From positions 7,032,001 through 7,096,000 of the forward strand of contig NC_079381.1 of the NCBI RefSeq assembly GCF_021018895.1: a stretch of 64,000 bases of DNA. The letters are read 5' to 3'. Below are positions 36,060 to 48,383 of the stretch, in pieces. Below the pieces are notes generated by a model. That model ran no database searches and had not been told where the DNA came from. It saw only the letters and a list, made by a program, of their open reading frames with translations. The position numbers and the translations under genes are program-made. Source of the stretch: Seriola aureovittata. Lineage: Eukaryota > Chordata > Actinopteri > Carangiformes > Carangidae. The stretch's first letter is position 1, and every line of letters starts with the position of its first letter.

Positions 36060-36375
36060 CATCTTAGGTCAATATGGAGGAACTAGTAAGAGCAAAACCT
36101 GTAAATCCATATGTGCATTAGACGTTGCATTAGTTTATATAAGTGAAAAACCTGATCAAACAGCCCGAGGAGCTGTCCTAGTTCATACATTTCAAGCATA
36201 CAAGACAAGTAGGCTGATGCAAGACCATAAAGTGCTTTAAAGACATGTAAAAGATTCTTTAAATCAATACAGTCAGACTGACAGGCAACCATGTAAGGAC
36301 TTTGAAATAGTGTAATGTTCCCTGTTTCTGGTCCCAGTCAGAACGCAGGCAGCAGAGCTTTGAGTCCATTGTAAC

Positions 36376-36380
<5 letters not shown>
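36060..36380 (-). mobile_element. L2/Rex1-type LINE remnant, C-terminal end of the reverse transcriptase ORF
   Basis: On the minus strand two frames together give 'GNITLFQS', 'TWLPVSL', and 'DLKNLLHVFKALYGLASAYL' (36083-36292 frame). This is the tail pattern 'HITPVL.SLHWLPV..RI.FKILLL.FKALNGLAPSYL' of L2/Rex1-type LINEs, also seen in the 12.8 kb element. Nothing upstream survives: a T29 tract and a family B copy follow immediately. Confidence 0.7.

Positions 36381-36385
<5 letters not shown>

Positions 36386-36414
<29 letters not shown>
36386..36414. repeat. T29 homopolymer
   Basis: Twenty-nine thymines between the LINE remnant and family B copy 4. Confidence 0.95.
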
Positions 36415-36418
<4 letters not shown>

Positions 36419-36424
36419 CCGATA

Positions 36425-36668
36425 GGGGAGGTTGAAAAACCAACATATGAGTAATCTTTACATTTCAACCTGATGGCGATGCTATTATGAAAAGTTAAGG
36501 AAACACAATTCATCCAGAGGGGGACATGAATGCCTGTGCAAATGTCACGGCAGTCCATCCAACAGTTGTTTCACTAAAATCAAGATGCTAAATCAATGAA
36601 GTATTTGGGATAGATACTCTGGACATCATGAATGCAAAATTTTGTACTGATAGAGATACTTCAATCTG
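36425..36668 (+). repeat. Dispersed repeat family B, copy 4
   Basis: A shorter copy: 'CAACCTGATGGCGATGCTA', 'ACACAATTCATCCAGAGGGG', 'GACATGAATGCCTGTGCAAA', 'CACGGCAGTCCATCCAACAG', 'CTCTGGACATCATGAATGC'. It is bounded by the T29 and A23 homopolymers. Confidence 0.65.
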
Positions 36669-36691
36669 AAAAAAAAAAAAAAAAAAAAAAA
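36669..36691. repeat. A23 homopolymer
   Basis: Twenty-three adenines closing family B copy 4. Confidence 0.95.
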
Positions 36692-37365
36692 TCAATACCA
36701 TACACCCAAATGGGATGATACTGTATATGTATTTATCTTTATATACTGTATGTATGTGTGTGTGTACATATACCCCTCCCTACAGTATGAATCTATAAAC
36801 ATAGCAAAAAGTGGACACACTGTAAATACAGAGTAGATAGAGATAAATAATCAACTCATATACAGCTGAATCCATGTTTGACTGAACTCCATTGCCATTC
36901 TTAGAGCTAAAAATGCTTGTTGTCTAATAATGATTTGAAAATATTCACTTTTTTAGTGAGTTAACTTTTCAAATCTAACAAGGCTTAGCTTCATCGTTAT
37001 TTATTTGTAGACTGAAAATCAATTCTGTAAAATGTGGAGAGGGTGAAGCGGTCTCAGTAACATCAAAATGGTCCCAATTAGAAACATTGATTACTCCTAG
37101 ACGTATAACTGCATGTACAAAAATGAGCTGACACTCACTCCTCCGTGAGAGCCATTGTAATGCATAGTGATTGTGGTGGCAAATGTTACGTCTGGTGATC
37201 CTAAAAGGTTGCCCTTTACAGAGCCAAGCATTAGTGCACCTATTCAGCTGTGCTAAGACTCTCCATGTGATGCTGCCAGGAGTGGCACCCTGTGTCTAAG
37301 GACTTTTGAAAGGTGAAAACTTTCGCAGTGCATAATAGTAATAAAATAACACACCCACAGATCAA
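36692..37365. other. Unassigned non-coding stretch
   Basis: No recognised element or exon. Confidence 0.4.
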
Positions 37366-37602
37366 GACAGCGGGATGATGCAGTGAGTTAAGAGAACCTG
37401 ACCCTAAAAAACTAAATCCTCCTCCTTTCAGAAACCCATCCAGGTGTCCTTGAGCAAGACACCAAATCCTTAGCAGCTGCAGAGGCTCTGCTCTGCTGCT
37501 GATTCTTACCTCTTGGTAGGCTGCAGAGGAGGAGGCATAAAGGCAATTACCCAGCAGGGATCAATAAAGTATTATGTTAATTTTTTTTTTTTTTTTTTTT
37601 TT
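37366..37602 (+). mobile_element. tRNA-derived SINE
   Basis: Head 'GACAGCGGGATGATGCAGTG' with 'AGTTAAGAGAACC' resembles the A-box half of a tRNA-derived SINE. The body has 'GGTGTCCTTGAGCAAGACAC' and 'TCTGCTCTGCTGCTGATTC', characteristic of fish SINEs. The tail 'GGGATCAATAAAGTATTATG' precedes T22 (37581-37602). The B-box region is degenerate ('TTCAGAAACCCATCC'), so internal promoter activity is unlikely. No target duplication was identified. Confidence 0.65.
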
Positions 37603-38876
37603 AAGCTTAGGACTACTGTTTTCTTGCTGAAACATTCCCAAAGTCTCATAGAATTGCTCTGTTGAGATAAGAAAAAAAATGAACCATTGTTGTGTGTGAA
37701 CTGAAAAACCTCTTTCAGTTAAACAGATGCTGTTTGAGGGATAATGGAAGCAGGACTGATAGATTCACACTTATTACAGACATGCACAAACTTTCATCTA
37801 CCTAAGATACCAAGGGGCCAAGGGCACAGCCAGTCAAAGTGATGAATTTGTGCCATTAAATCTCTCCCTCTTTGTCAAATACATATTCACAGGTCTAAAC
37901 ACAACCAAATGAAAAGCTCTTGATACAAGAGTCAGTGCTGTTGCCTTTGATTAGCGCATTGGCTCGAGGAGCTTGTGACATGAGAAAGGAAGTAGATACA
38001 GATGTCTATCACAGACAGTTAAGCCTCCTTGTGTTCATAAGGTTGCGTTTGATTTCAAAAGGCTCCGGTTGTCACGCGCGGGTCTTGATCAGTTACGCTG
38101 TCTCCGAACGCGGCTGGAGGCGTTTTATATCTGGCTCCTTGATTTTCGTTCTCAAGTATCCTTCTTTGCCAGGACAAATATCCTTCAAAGCCCGCTGAAG
38201 CAGCCATGAGAAGCTTCTGTCAGGCCTGTTTGCTTTGCCAAGGTGTGATGGAGTGGACTGGGTCCCTCCTGTGTCCTTGTCATTGTGTCATTCACCGACG
38301 GCTTCGTGTTGAGTCACTAAGTTATTCCACCCCAGGGAGCAACAGTCTCACATATATATCCTCATAAAATTTGTCAATCATGCATGCAGCTGTCCCAAGG
38401 GCTGCCATCTTTGCTTATTTTCATGTTTCTAAGCAGCAAGGGAGTAACATGTTGCATCCTGTGGCATAACCATATGTGAAATATCCCTTTCAGATAGCAG
38501 TTACATGACATAAATGTTCTGGCAATTTCAGATGTCAGTCTCATGTCTAAATCAGCATTTAAGTAACTGGTAATTTTAATAATCCTGTAACCCTTCCAGT
38601 ATAGCTTAGTGTATATACTCCACAGAGTAGGTTAAATATGCAGAGATACTAAATGTATGTCCTGTTCCGCCTTCTGAACTGTAATAATTGTGTCATTTGG
38701 ATGTAATTTCATATGCACAAAGAAAATAGAATGTGTTTAATGAACCATGAAATACTGTCAATGAGCCAATTTTAAGTAATCAAGGAGTCCCCCCCCCCCC
38801 GATGTCAGATCAGTATATAAAATGTGTTTTCATTTTCTTTCCCCTTGTGGTGCGGGGGCAAAAGACATTAAATTTC
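37603..38876. other. Mostly unassigned stretch
   Basis: Contains the CpG cluster at 38045-38122 and C12 at 38789-38800. The 92-codon frame at 37920-38198 has no domain. Confidence 0.4.
38045..38122. promoter_or_regulatory. CpG-dense patch
   Basis: Ten CpG dinucleotides in 78 bp, including CACGCGCGGG and GAACGCGGC, in otherwise CpG-poor sequence. It is followed by TTTTATAT (38123-38130). It could be an unmethylated regulatory element or a recently inserted GC-rich fragment. No transcript or exon evidence is visible. Confidence 0.25.
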
Positions 38877-39315
38877 CATCCACACTAATACGTTTTCGTT
38901 TTAAAAAGCAGTTTTAAAACACAAACTGATCTCAGTCCAGATGACCGTTTTAGCTCTGTATCAGAAACTGATCTCCTTCCATACTGACGCATCTGAAAGG
39001 CCGGTGTAAACAGGAAGCAGATTGTTGCACAAAGTACTACAAACGAGGAAAATGCAGAATTTAACTGCACAACAGCTGCCAGCAATGACAACAAGGTGAA
39101 TGACGCTTGTATTTGATTATCCATGTTGCATTCACCACTGGTATTTCGAGACTGATGAAACCCAATCAGGGAGCCACAATGGGTGACTATGTCATCATTT
39201 CCAAAAGGTCTCTAAACAGGTCCAGGCACTCGAAGACTTTGCAGTAGTATGGATGGATGCCAGGCGTAAAAGAGATGAAAGTAAAAATTGAAAGTAAAAT
39301 GTAGTAGTGTGGATG
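38877..39315. mobile_element. MITE-like element with terminal inverted repeats
   Basis: The left end 'CATCCACACTAATAC' and the reverse complement of the right end 'CATCCACACTACTAC' match at 14 of 15 positions, enclosing 439 bp. Inner bases stay loosely alike (GTTTTCGTTTT against ATTTTACTTTC). The minus frame at 38885-39124 has no transposase motif. Target duplications were not seen, so the superfamily is undetermined. Confidence 0.55.
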
Positions 39316-39334
39316 TAGCTGAAGTCTGCACGAG

Positions 39335-39815
39335 CCAAGCTAGTGGTGCTTTGAGCTAAATGCAACAATTACAATGCTAGCATGCTGAGGACGGTGTTTC
39401 CCATGTTCCTCATCACACTTTGGTGCTAATTTGCTAATTTAGCATGCTAACGCACTAAACACAAAATTCGGTTGAGGCTAATTGGAACATGATTAGTTTT
39501 GAGGGTTGTTGAAGGTATCCGGTCAATTAGTGGACAAATTATGCTGACCTGATGATGGTGATGAAGGCAATCCATCAAACCTCATCATGATGCTGGATGA
39601 AATGCCAAGGAATCAGCCAATCATTTGATTTAATCCTGTGGGCATTATGATTATCTGCACAAAATTTCATGTTAATAAATTCAATGGTTTTCTTTCAGCC
39701 CAGACCCTAAAAATAAAAAATGTCAACCCCATGGTGGCAGAGGAGGAATTCAGTTGTTGAGATATTTCAGTCCGGACCAAAGAGATTGACCAAGAGACTG
39801 ATATGGATAACCAGC
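39335..39815 (+). repeat. Dispersed repeat family B, copy 5
   Basis: Follows the same order as copy 3: 'CAATGCTAGCATGCTGAGGA', 'TTTAGCATGCTAACGCACTA', 'AACACAAAATTCGGTTGAGG', 'GACCTGATGATGG', then the family B 3' words 'ATGTCAACCCCATGGTGGCA' and 'TTCAGTCCGGACCAAAG'. It starts about 20 bp right of the MITE. Confidence 0.72.
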
Positions 39816-42800
39816 AAAAAAGGTTGTCAAACAATGTTGACAATTAAAATGCAAATGATGTGACGCTTCATATGAGAACGACAACATAACATCTTATCCT
39901 TTTAAACTGTGCTTGGATGCTGTTGGACTGTGCAATATTACATATTAAAGATTAAATATTTGATGAGGAAATTTATAACGTTTTTCCAAGTCCCATGTGA
40001 GGGTTAATATTAGCTTATACAATGATTTACAGAGATTGTAAAAACAAGACTCTATAAGAACCACAGCTTCAGTTTGACATATCAGTAATAATCTTTTATG
40101 ACATGGATGAGAAGGAACCTGAGGAATGACATCCATGTTCTTAAACAGAGGGTTCAGATAGAGGGTGGTGAAATAAAAATATTGATTTAATCCCATACCC
40201 TTCTGCACCTGAGTTAATGAATCATTATTTCCACGTATGGACCCCGAGGATAGATAAAGTATTGTCTGACTGGTCCAGTGCATTGGATGATTAGCACTCT
40301 CATTAAGAGTGGAGCTGGAGTGTGTAAATCTCAAGAGAGATGGAACACGGAGAGCAGTTGTACAAGCAGTGAGTGCAGCCATGACACACCGCTATAAGAC
40401 ACTTTAATTCCTTCTGTCAATACGTTTGTAATTTAACTTTATTTATTATCTTATTTATTTTATTTAACAGATCGGACTACACGTCAACCATCTTTAAACT
40501 CTTTATTTTAGGCATTAAATCAAGATCTTTATGTTGAATTATTATTTTTTTTATATAGATGGTCATATTTGTCCACAAAATTAAAGCATACCAAACTGAC
40601 CTGACAGCCTTATCAGAAAGACACGCCAAGGGAGAATGACAAGGGATGTCACGTCCGTCCTGCAGTCCTCATTGCCCACTGACACGGCAACGCTGACATG
40701 AATTAGGATTTGAGCATCATGATAGAGTCACATGTAGGTCACAGGCTTCAGGATCCGATTGAAGACTTCAAAAAACAAACAAAACAACAACAACAAAAAC
40801 AAGAAAACAGACTTTAAGGAGTTGCTGTCAAAAACATGTGCAATATTAATGAAAAAGTCAGAATACAGAGATGAAATGGCTTTCAGCCTGTCTAGTTTTC
40901 TGTCTGGTCACTTCCACAAAGACAGTGACACATAACACATGTTTACCATAAAGCTGTCCACCCCTCCAGGAAAGAACGCACCAGTCAAAATTAAGGCTTT
41001 CAACAGTCACTGGTGCTGCACAGATGGATCTGTTCTGCTGATGAGAGGACAAACTGAACTCCTCTTTTTTAACGATTAGACGGTATTGATCGCTCATGTT
41101 TTACAGCCAGAAGACATATGTGCAGCGTATTCACTGTATGGTGTTCATTAACATCGACTCAACAATCCTGAGCAGAGTTCTGAATCAGTGTGAGTGAGTG
41201 GGCAGCTTTTTCTTCTGGTGCAATTTCATTTGTTTTTAGTTCTATTAATTGATTATATATTAAATAATTAAGAATACATATGTGAATTTAAATAATGCCC
41301 ACGTGCACTGTGATAATCAGAGAATGGGCAATATAAATGTATTACATGAAAACACTGGCATTTACACTTTAACACCTAACCTACATTTCTGATAATTGGT
41401 TGTGCTATTCCATGCTTATTCAGCTATCCCTGTAAAATAGACTTATATTATCAGGTATGACCCATTCCAGTATCCAGGAGTATACCAGCGGGCGGTTTAA
41501 CCTTTGTAGTCATGGTAACAATAATACATGTGGTTAAGGTTGTGGAATGCTCATGGTCAAACCCATTTGGTTCAGTTTGATAAAAGATTATGGTTTGGGT
41601 TGAAATAAGTATTTCCTTAAGGTCTCACCGTCATGGTTACAATGATAAACAAGGTTGTGGGACAGCAACACCGACTATTGGTTGGAAACATGAAACAGTG
41701 TGGTCCAAAGTCCTGTGCTTTGTCAACCTATCCATCCACCCCAGGAACCCCCCCCGGACACAGACTCTGTCCCTTTATACTACATCACCTGACTTCCTCC
41801 TTTGCCCCCACAATAATGACTATGGCCTCTAGAGGTCACCTAACAATAAAAACCTATGGGTCAGTATAAGCTGCTTGCACAGACGTGTGGGGTCAGCAAA
41901 GTCTTCATGTATGACAGTTTTTTTTCTTTAGATGTTTTAATTAGTACAAGAGTGGGTTTGTAAAATCAGTTAGTTTCTTCTTCTTCAGTTTTCTGTATCA
42001 AAATTTAGAAGAAGGCACAGCCTTGGCATCGTGGGAACTTTTCACCTATCTTGTAAGCATTTTTTCGAAACATGGGGTTGTGCAACCTTTTCAAAAGATG
42101 AAGAAAATACATGCACACTGCTCTGTTCTTCCCAGTTCTTCGAAAGACTGCTGCGACATGTTTATCCAGACTGCTAGCTATATATATAAAAAGAAAAAAA
42201 AAGAAAAAAAAAAAAGAGTTTTATAGTGTTGGATAACAGCGGCAGTGCTGAAGCCAGTGAAAATGTCTTGGATGAAAATGTCTTGGACGGATCATCTTCA
42301 CAGACACAGATGGACACATAAACAAACAAATTACTATAGCACACTACAAAACATTGTAGGAAACCATCTGGAAAGGTTGCAGTGCTCACAAATGAAAAAA
42401 GATAATGTGGGTGACGGGGATCAGATGAGGTGGAGTATCCACACGACTGAAGAAATACAATACTTACACATCAACCATCTTAGGTTAGGAGTGCTGCAAC
42501 TCGTTGTTAATCAGTCTAATAAGTTGATTATTTTTTGGGGAGGTGGAAGGATGCATAAAGAGGGGCACAAATCTCTCTCACACATATTGTGGATAAAGGA
42601 ACACTAATATATTGTATCTGCCTGACAAACTTTAATGAGGAACAGCTTTGTTTGTAGGATTTGTGTTTGTGTGAAAGAGAGAGTGAGAGAGAGAGAATGA
42701 TGATGAGAGAGTAAGGGGAGGGAAAGGGAGAAAAATCCCTCCTCATATTTGATATCTTCATATTTTATTGGAAAATAAGTTGGAGAGTGAAATTATGAAC

Positions 42801-43440
42801 AGCAAACCTGTGTAGTGAGCCAGAACTGCTTTGATCTTCTTCTGTGACCTGCTTCAGCGCCGACCTTTGCCCCCTCTGTTAAAGACATCCATCATTCACC
42901 GCGCTGGGTCGAGGACGGGGCAACCCCATTTTCCCTCCCCTGCACAACTCATGAACACCTGCTTAGTTACCCAAGTGGATGAAAGTACAGGTGGGAATGG
43001 ACATTGAGTCTGGAGATATTTAATGTGTTCAGCTCCCTTTCCATAAGTTCACCTCCACCACCTCCAACTTTATACTTCATATTTTGCCTTTCAAATTCTG
43101 GTGTCTGTTTTAGGTTTATGCCAATTGGCAATTAATGGTGTGCATAGTTTTAAAGAAGCCTTTGAAAAACACCTTTATAATTAGGATAACCTCTTCCAGA
43201 TGATACTGACTCACAATATATTTTTGCTTCCATAATTTTTCCTATTTCCACATTCACTAAATCAATTCACCATTTCACTTTCACTACATGTACTGCTGGT
43301 ATTGATGGGTCAGGCCTCAGGCAGTTTAGTTTTATTCAAACTCCAATTTTTATTTACAAGTATCTACATTTAAATCCTTTTGATAGAGACTAAAGATTAA
43401 AACATTATTCATCAGTTTTAAAGTTAAATAGTCCGGGTGA
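39816..43440. other. Unassigned non-coding stretch
   Basis: No exon or named repeat. 42186-42216 is an A-rich tract and 42676-42732 an imperfect GA-rich tract. Frames such as 39945-40382 minus (145 codons) and 42245-42607 (120 codons) have no recognisable domain and cross low-complexity sequence or show no coding signature. Confidence 0.4.
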
Positions 43441-43790
43441 AGGGGCTTGTAAGTTTTCTCTTCCGCTGAATGGGGTTTCTTGCTGGGAGCAGTTGTTGGT
43501 GATTCTTGCTTGACAAGAGCTTCAGCCATCGTTGTCTTAATGATACAAGAGGTTACAAAACTCCCTCTGAGCAGCGCTGCGTCTTCACATCAGAGTGTAG
43601 GCTAAAATGATAGCGATCTGAAAGTGACGAGATGGGCCTGGTGCTAGCTGGTTAGCATGCTAACTTCAGCAGAAGAAAAGAAGTGATAGAAAAAAAAAAA
43701 GACTTGGTGAGTAAAGGAACGAAGTTTGAACAGCTGTTAATGCAAATGTTAGCTATGTAGTAATGGCAAAACTTACAAAAAGTTCCTTTT
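43441..43790 (+). repeat. Dispersed repeat family A, copy 3
   Basis: The most complete copy: 'TTTTCTCTTCCGCTGAATGG', 'TTCTTGCTGGGAGCAG', 'CTTGACAAGAGCTTCAGCCA', 'GATACAAGAGGTTAC', 'CTCTGAGCAGCGCTGCGTC', 'GGTTAGCATGCTAAC', 'GACTTGGTGAGTAAAGGAAC', 'AGCTGTTAATGCAAATG', 'TAGCTATGTAGTAATGGC'. There is no coding frame, terminal inverted repeat or tail, so the class is unknown. It serves as the reference for the other copies. Confidence 0.7.
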
Positions 43791-45444
43791 ATATTTATAT
43801 CTCATTGCTCTAAAAGTGCTGGATTTATGGAGCTGGATGAATATCAGTACAGGAGGGCTGTGTGCCATTTTTCTCCTTTTATTTACAGTTGCTTGTATTT
43901 GAATTAAAAATAATAATGAAAACTAAAGATACATTTGCTGATTTTAGAATGAAGCCCAATACTCTAATCAGAAAACAGCTCAAAAACAGTAAATAACCAG
44001 ATTCTATAACCATCATATAAAAGACTTTTTGATTACACCATTGCAATCTGAGAAAAAAAAAATGTTTGTATGTCTTTTTTTATTCTTGCATGGTCTGGAA
44101 ATCCCTCCGCAGGTCACAAGAGCAGGTTGCGTAAGAGTAAAAGTGGCCAGTAGGATCACCGGTGTTAAACTGCCTGAGCTGTCTCACATTTTCTCCGAGA
44201 GAGTGATTTCAAAGGCTTGACAGATTTTTTTTGAGTGTCCTCTTCATCTCTGGAGGGTTTGAATTTCTCCCCTCTGGAGCTCAGGCAGAGTGAGGAACTG
44301 TTTTATCTTACATGCAGTTAAGACTTACATATTACAAAATAACGTGAGGTGGTGATAGATGGTGGTTTTTTTATTCTGTATGCCTTACTTTTTTATATAT
44401 TTGCATTGTGTTTCTGTGTATCTCCATGGTGGGCTCTGCATTTATTTGCTTGTGTTTGTCTTTCGCTGGGTTGCAAGAGTTCCTTCTTTGAGTTTCACAG
44501 CTGTTTGTTTGCAAGCAGTTGCCTGCTTAACATTATCGTTCATTTGGAGTTCTGTTTCTGGCCACCGGGCAAAGTTTAATAGTCCAATATTAACTCTCAT
44601 TTGAGCTCTTTTACTAAACGCTGTGGGGAATATCTTGCTGTTCAGCTGCTAAATGTCTGTCTGCTGTTTGGTGTTGGGCAGGAAGCATACAGTGAGCTTT
44701 TTCACTTAAAAACAGCTGCCTGCTGCGGCGAGAAATGAGGTTGATGAGAGCGGTGAGACTGAACCAAAGATAGTAAAGTTGTGGGCCATAAAACCAAAAC
44801 AATGAGCTAAAAGACAATAAAATGCTCCATAGAGCTGAAGGGAACTGCAACATAGGCAATAATTCTCTGCAGGTTCATCACTTCTTCCACCGCTTTCATG
44901 TCACACGTAGTGTTTTAATTCATTGTTAAGATAAAAATATTGCTTGCAGCTGTTTTAAAACCCAACCAAACAGAAATTCCGACTTTAGAAACATCCCCAC
45001 AACTGCGGTTTACTGGTGCTGCCATTAACCTGCTTCATCTTTGACAGTTTCTTATGTTTTCAGTGTTCACGTCGCTCAACACAAGGTTGAGGCGAGCGCA
45101 AAGCTCAACCATGTTCTTCCTCCCACGCACAGTGGAGATTAAAACGGCGAGCAAAGCAAATGGTTGGCCTGCGACCGAACGTTTGTGCTCCCTGATCAAA
45201 GCAGACTCTGTTAGATTTCATCTCTGGCCCCTCTGCTCTTTTCATCTTAGATCTGCCATAGACACTACGAACGATTGTGGCTTTCCACTGATTTTGAATG
45301 TCATTCAAAATCACCTAACGTGTATATGAAAAATGAAAGAGCTCTCATTTAAGTTTCCTAACCTTCCCCACCTCTCCGTCGCTCTCAGTCCCTCATACAG
45401 AGACACACATTCAACTAGCTTCACACTTGACAATACAAATTGAG

Positions 45445-45502
<58 letters not shown>

Positions 45503-47766
45503 AAACACACAAACCCCCACTAGGCATGGCTAGAAGAAAATACATCCACACGTCGCTGAGTAATGATGAGAACTGAGTCTGATATTAAATTTGAGAAAGT
45601 CAAAGTCTAGACAGAGGGGCTCCTTCAGACTTGGGACCAAACTCTGGGTGGTTTGGCTCAGATTCACCCCCAGTTCAAAACATTATTGACCGAGTGATTA
45701 ATCCTTTTCTAAATCTTGCTGCTTCGTCAACCTCGCTCACACTCCCGATAAATCAGTGCAGGTCAGTCTTTAACGAGGGGACTAATGCTCGAGTCTCCCT
45801 GCGAACACCATTAACCTGTCTGTGTAAAAAGGACACAGGAAGGAGACCATTGATCGTGCTTTAATCTCTCACTTGCAACTTGCTTTCTAGCAGTTGGGCT
45901 AATTGAACTTCCATTGGTTTTAATATTAATCCAGTTGTTAAAACACATGCTGGGCTTTCTCCAAGGGACTATCCTGAAATCAGATGCGACTGTGATAAGG
46001 TAGGAGAGGTCATGCCAAAGCCAGTGACCCTCAGTGAGACGGAGCGACCTCCAAGATGTGATCTCACTGCGAACCAGAACAGACGTCGGTTTGCAAATCA
46101 CCTCACGACAAACTTTCATTCTAACAATATCACTGTTTGGAATCTGATTTTAGATGTTCCCTGTGAGATAACGCTGGATAATGATGGAAACACGCTGCCA
46201 TCAGATGAAATTTTCTGTTCTTTTTCTGCCCTCCTAGTGTCTCTTTGTGATTCTGTCGACTCCAAGGCTGTGATCATGTGGGCTTTTTTTTTTTTTTTCC
46301 CCTTTTGGCTTCTTCTTCTCCAGCTCAAATGCAAAACACAGCTGTGAGTGTTATAAGTAACTGAAAAAGCAAGAAATCAAAAGAATGCAAGCGGAATCAG
46401 TTCAGTCTTGTTGCTATGCAACATAAATTTTTGACAGCAAAGTGCAAAGTGCCCTCTAAATTAAAATGAGCTTGCTAACCTTAATTAAAAAGGAAAAACC
46501 GTTGGGAATAAAAATGGACAGATAAAGTTCATAAATGATCTGCTCGCTCTTGAAGGCAAAGAGGAACCAGTCCTGTAACTGAGGACGTGGATGCATGGTA
46601 TCTACATGTGCAGAGCGGGAACGCTAACCATCATCTGCTGCGAGAGCTGGATAATGATTATGTCGAGGGATGGCTTTTCATTGATGTATGGTTCTGCGAT
46701 TCTCCAAGCTCTTGTATAGTTGCAGGTTTAGATGTTATCCTTTAAAGTTGCTATATTCTTTTTGGTAGTAGGAAAAAAAAAATTGGAACTTGTGCGCATC
46801 ACCTTTTAATAACAAATTGGTATTATTGTTCTCATTTGCTAAAGTACAGCATTGTTCTGTCATAGGATTTCATATCACTCAGTGTTACATGACAGGCAGG
46901 CTCTGTCCTGAGGGTGCGGGGCTTGCTCTGAATAATGATGGGACGCCAGATGGTCTTTGTCAGGCGGGCTTTCTCCTGTGGGTCTGGACACTGCCCTGTA
47001 CAACATCAGCCTGTCACTACAAACTGATAGACAAGGAAATGAGACGGAAGGGCAACAAATAATAAATGATACGGTGCGCAGCTTTATGGCGCCTCTCCGC
47101 TCTGTGGTTTGGACCTCACTCTTCCACCATCACAGGTGCGCAGGTGAGCTACTGAGTATTCTCTCCTCCGCAACCCTGCAAGACCTGCCATCTGTCACAC
47201 ACACATACCTGTAGAGGCATCACAGACACATCGCTGTTCTGACTGAACAAAGGCTTGGATTAAAAAATTTCCTTTTGTTCTTTCATGTCAACTAAAATGT
47301 AAAATTATAGACCAAAGGTTAAATTTTGCTTCCATAACATCATTCCCTCTCTACCCTCACTTTTCATTATCAAAGTGCTTGCTTGCACATATAAATCAAA
47401 ATTTGTCCTATACAATAAGAAAAAATAAGTTCCTATATAAAAAAAAGGTGTGCAATACATGATAGCATTCATCACTACGTATTTCCAGAGGTGTTGCGTT
47501 TCCAGCAGCGGACTCACATCTTTCTAGAATTTTACTCTGTAAGCTTTATATGCAAATGCAAGTGTCTGACTTGAGGCATCACCGGTGAAAATCTCGTAGT
47601 CCAGCTGAACAGTTTGAAACATCTCAAAAAAAAAGAAAAAAAAAAAAGAAAAAAAGAAAAGGAATGACATATCCTTATTTCATCATCACCACTCCGGCTG
47701 TTCTTGTTCGCCGTCATGAAGGCCGCTCCAATTCCCGGCTCTGTGAAACGGGGCTCAAGGAGTGAA
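43791..47766. other. Unassigned non-coding stretch
   Basis: Contains the AT run at 45448-45491. 45060-45320 has two inverted repeats and scattered CpGs. 45690-46230 is non-repetitive and moderately GC-rich, a possible conserved element. 47624-47662 is an A/G-rich tract. No exon supported. Confidence 0.35.
45448..45491. repeat. (TA)22 microsatellite
   Basis: A perfect TA run of about 44 bp followed by (AAAT)-like sequence. Confidence 0.97.
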
Positions 47767-48149
47767 TGTCAGGATCCTAGTGTTTTTCTGTCTGGAGATG
47801 GGCGGAGCTGAAGTCACCACTCACCTGCACACCTGCCAGCCGTCAGCAATCAAGTCGCCTTCACTACTCTCTGCATATAACCCTGGTCCAGTTCACAGCT
47901 CTTCGCCAGATTGTCTGCTTACCTAAGTGGTCCTGCTTTCTGCCGCTACCCTTCCGGACCTCGCACGCCACTCCACCTGACCTGGCCTCACTCCGCTTTC
48001 TGCAGACTCACCTGGATTACCTCTGGACACCTCCCAAGCTCCAGCAACCCCTGCCCCGCTCCAACCTTTGTATAATAAACATTTGTATTTGTTACAGCCA
48101 TTCAGTATCTTGTCTGCATTGTGGGTCCAGACCTCCATTCATTATGACA
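47767..48149 (+). mobile_element. Solo LTR of a retrotransposon
   Basis: A 383-bp LTR with all expected marks. It begins TGTCA and ends TGACA (a perfect 5-bp inverted end) and is flanked by the direct repeat GTGAA at 47762-47766 and 48150-48154. A TATA box (TATAA, 47876-47880) is followed about 195 bp later by AATAAA (48074-48079). The body is CT-rich, as in many fish Gypsy-type LTRs. No internal retroelement sequence, primer-binding site or second LTR lies beside it, so recombination between two LTRs probably removed the interior. The superfamily is inferred from style only. The minus frame at 47923-48138 is not a gene. Confidence 0.88.
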
Positions 48150-48334
48150 GTGAAATCTTTTACCAAACCAACACAATGCTTTATTTGGGAATGTGTTTGG
48201 GATTGGGCACAGAGCTGTTACTTTAACCTTTTAGATGTTTTTTTTGTCTTTTGTTTTCTCTTATTATTAAGTTTGTTATTTTTGTTTTAGGTCTGTTATT
48301 TTATTTCTTTTAATCCATATCATGGATGTCTGTT

Positions 48335-48383
<49 letters not shown>

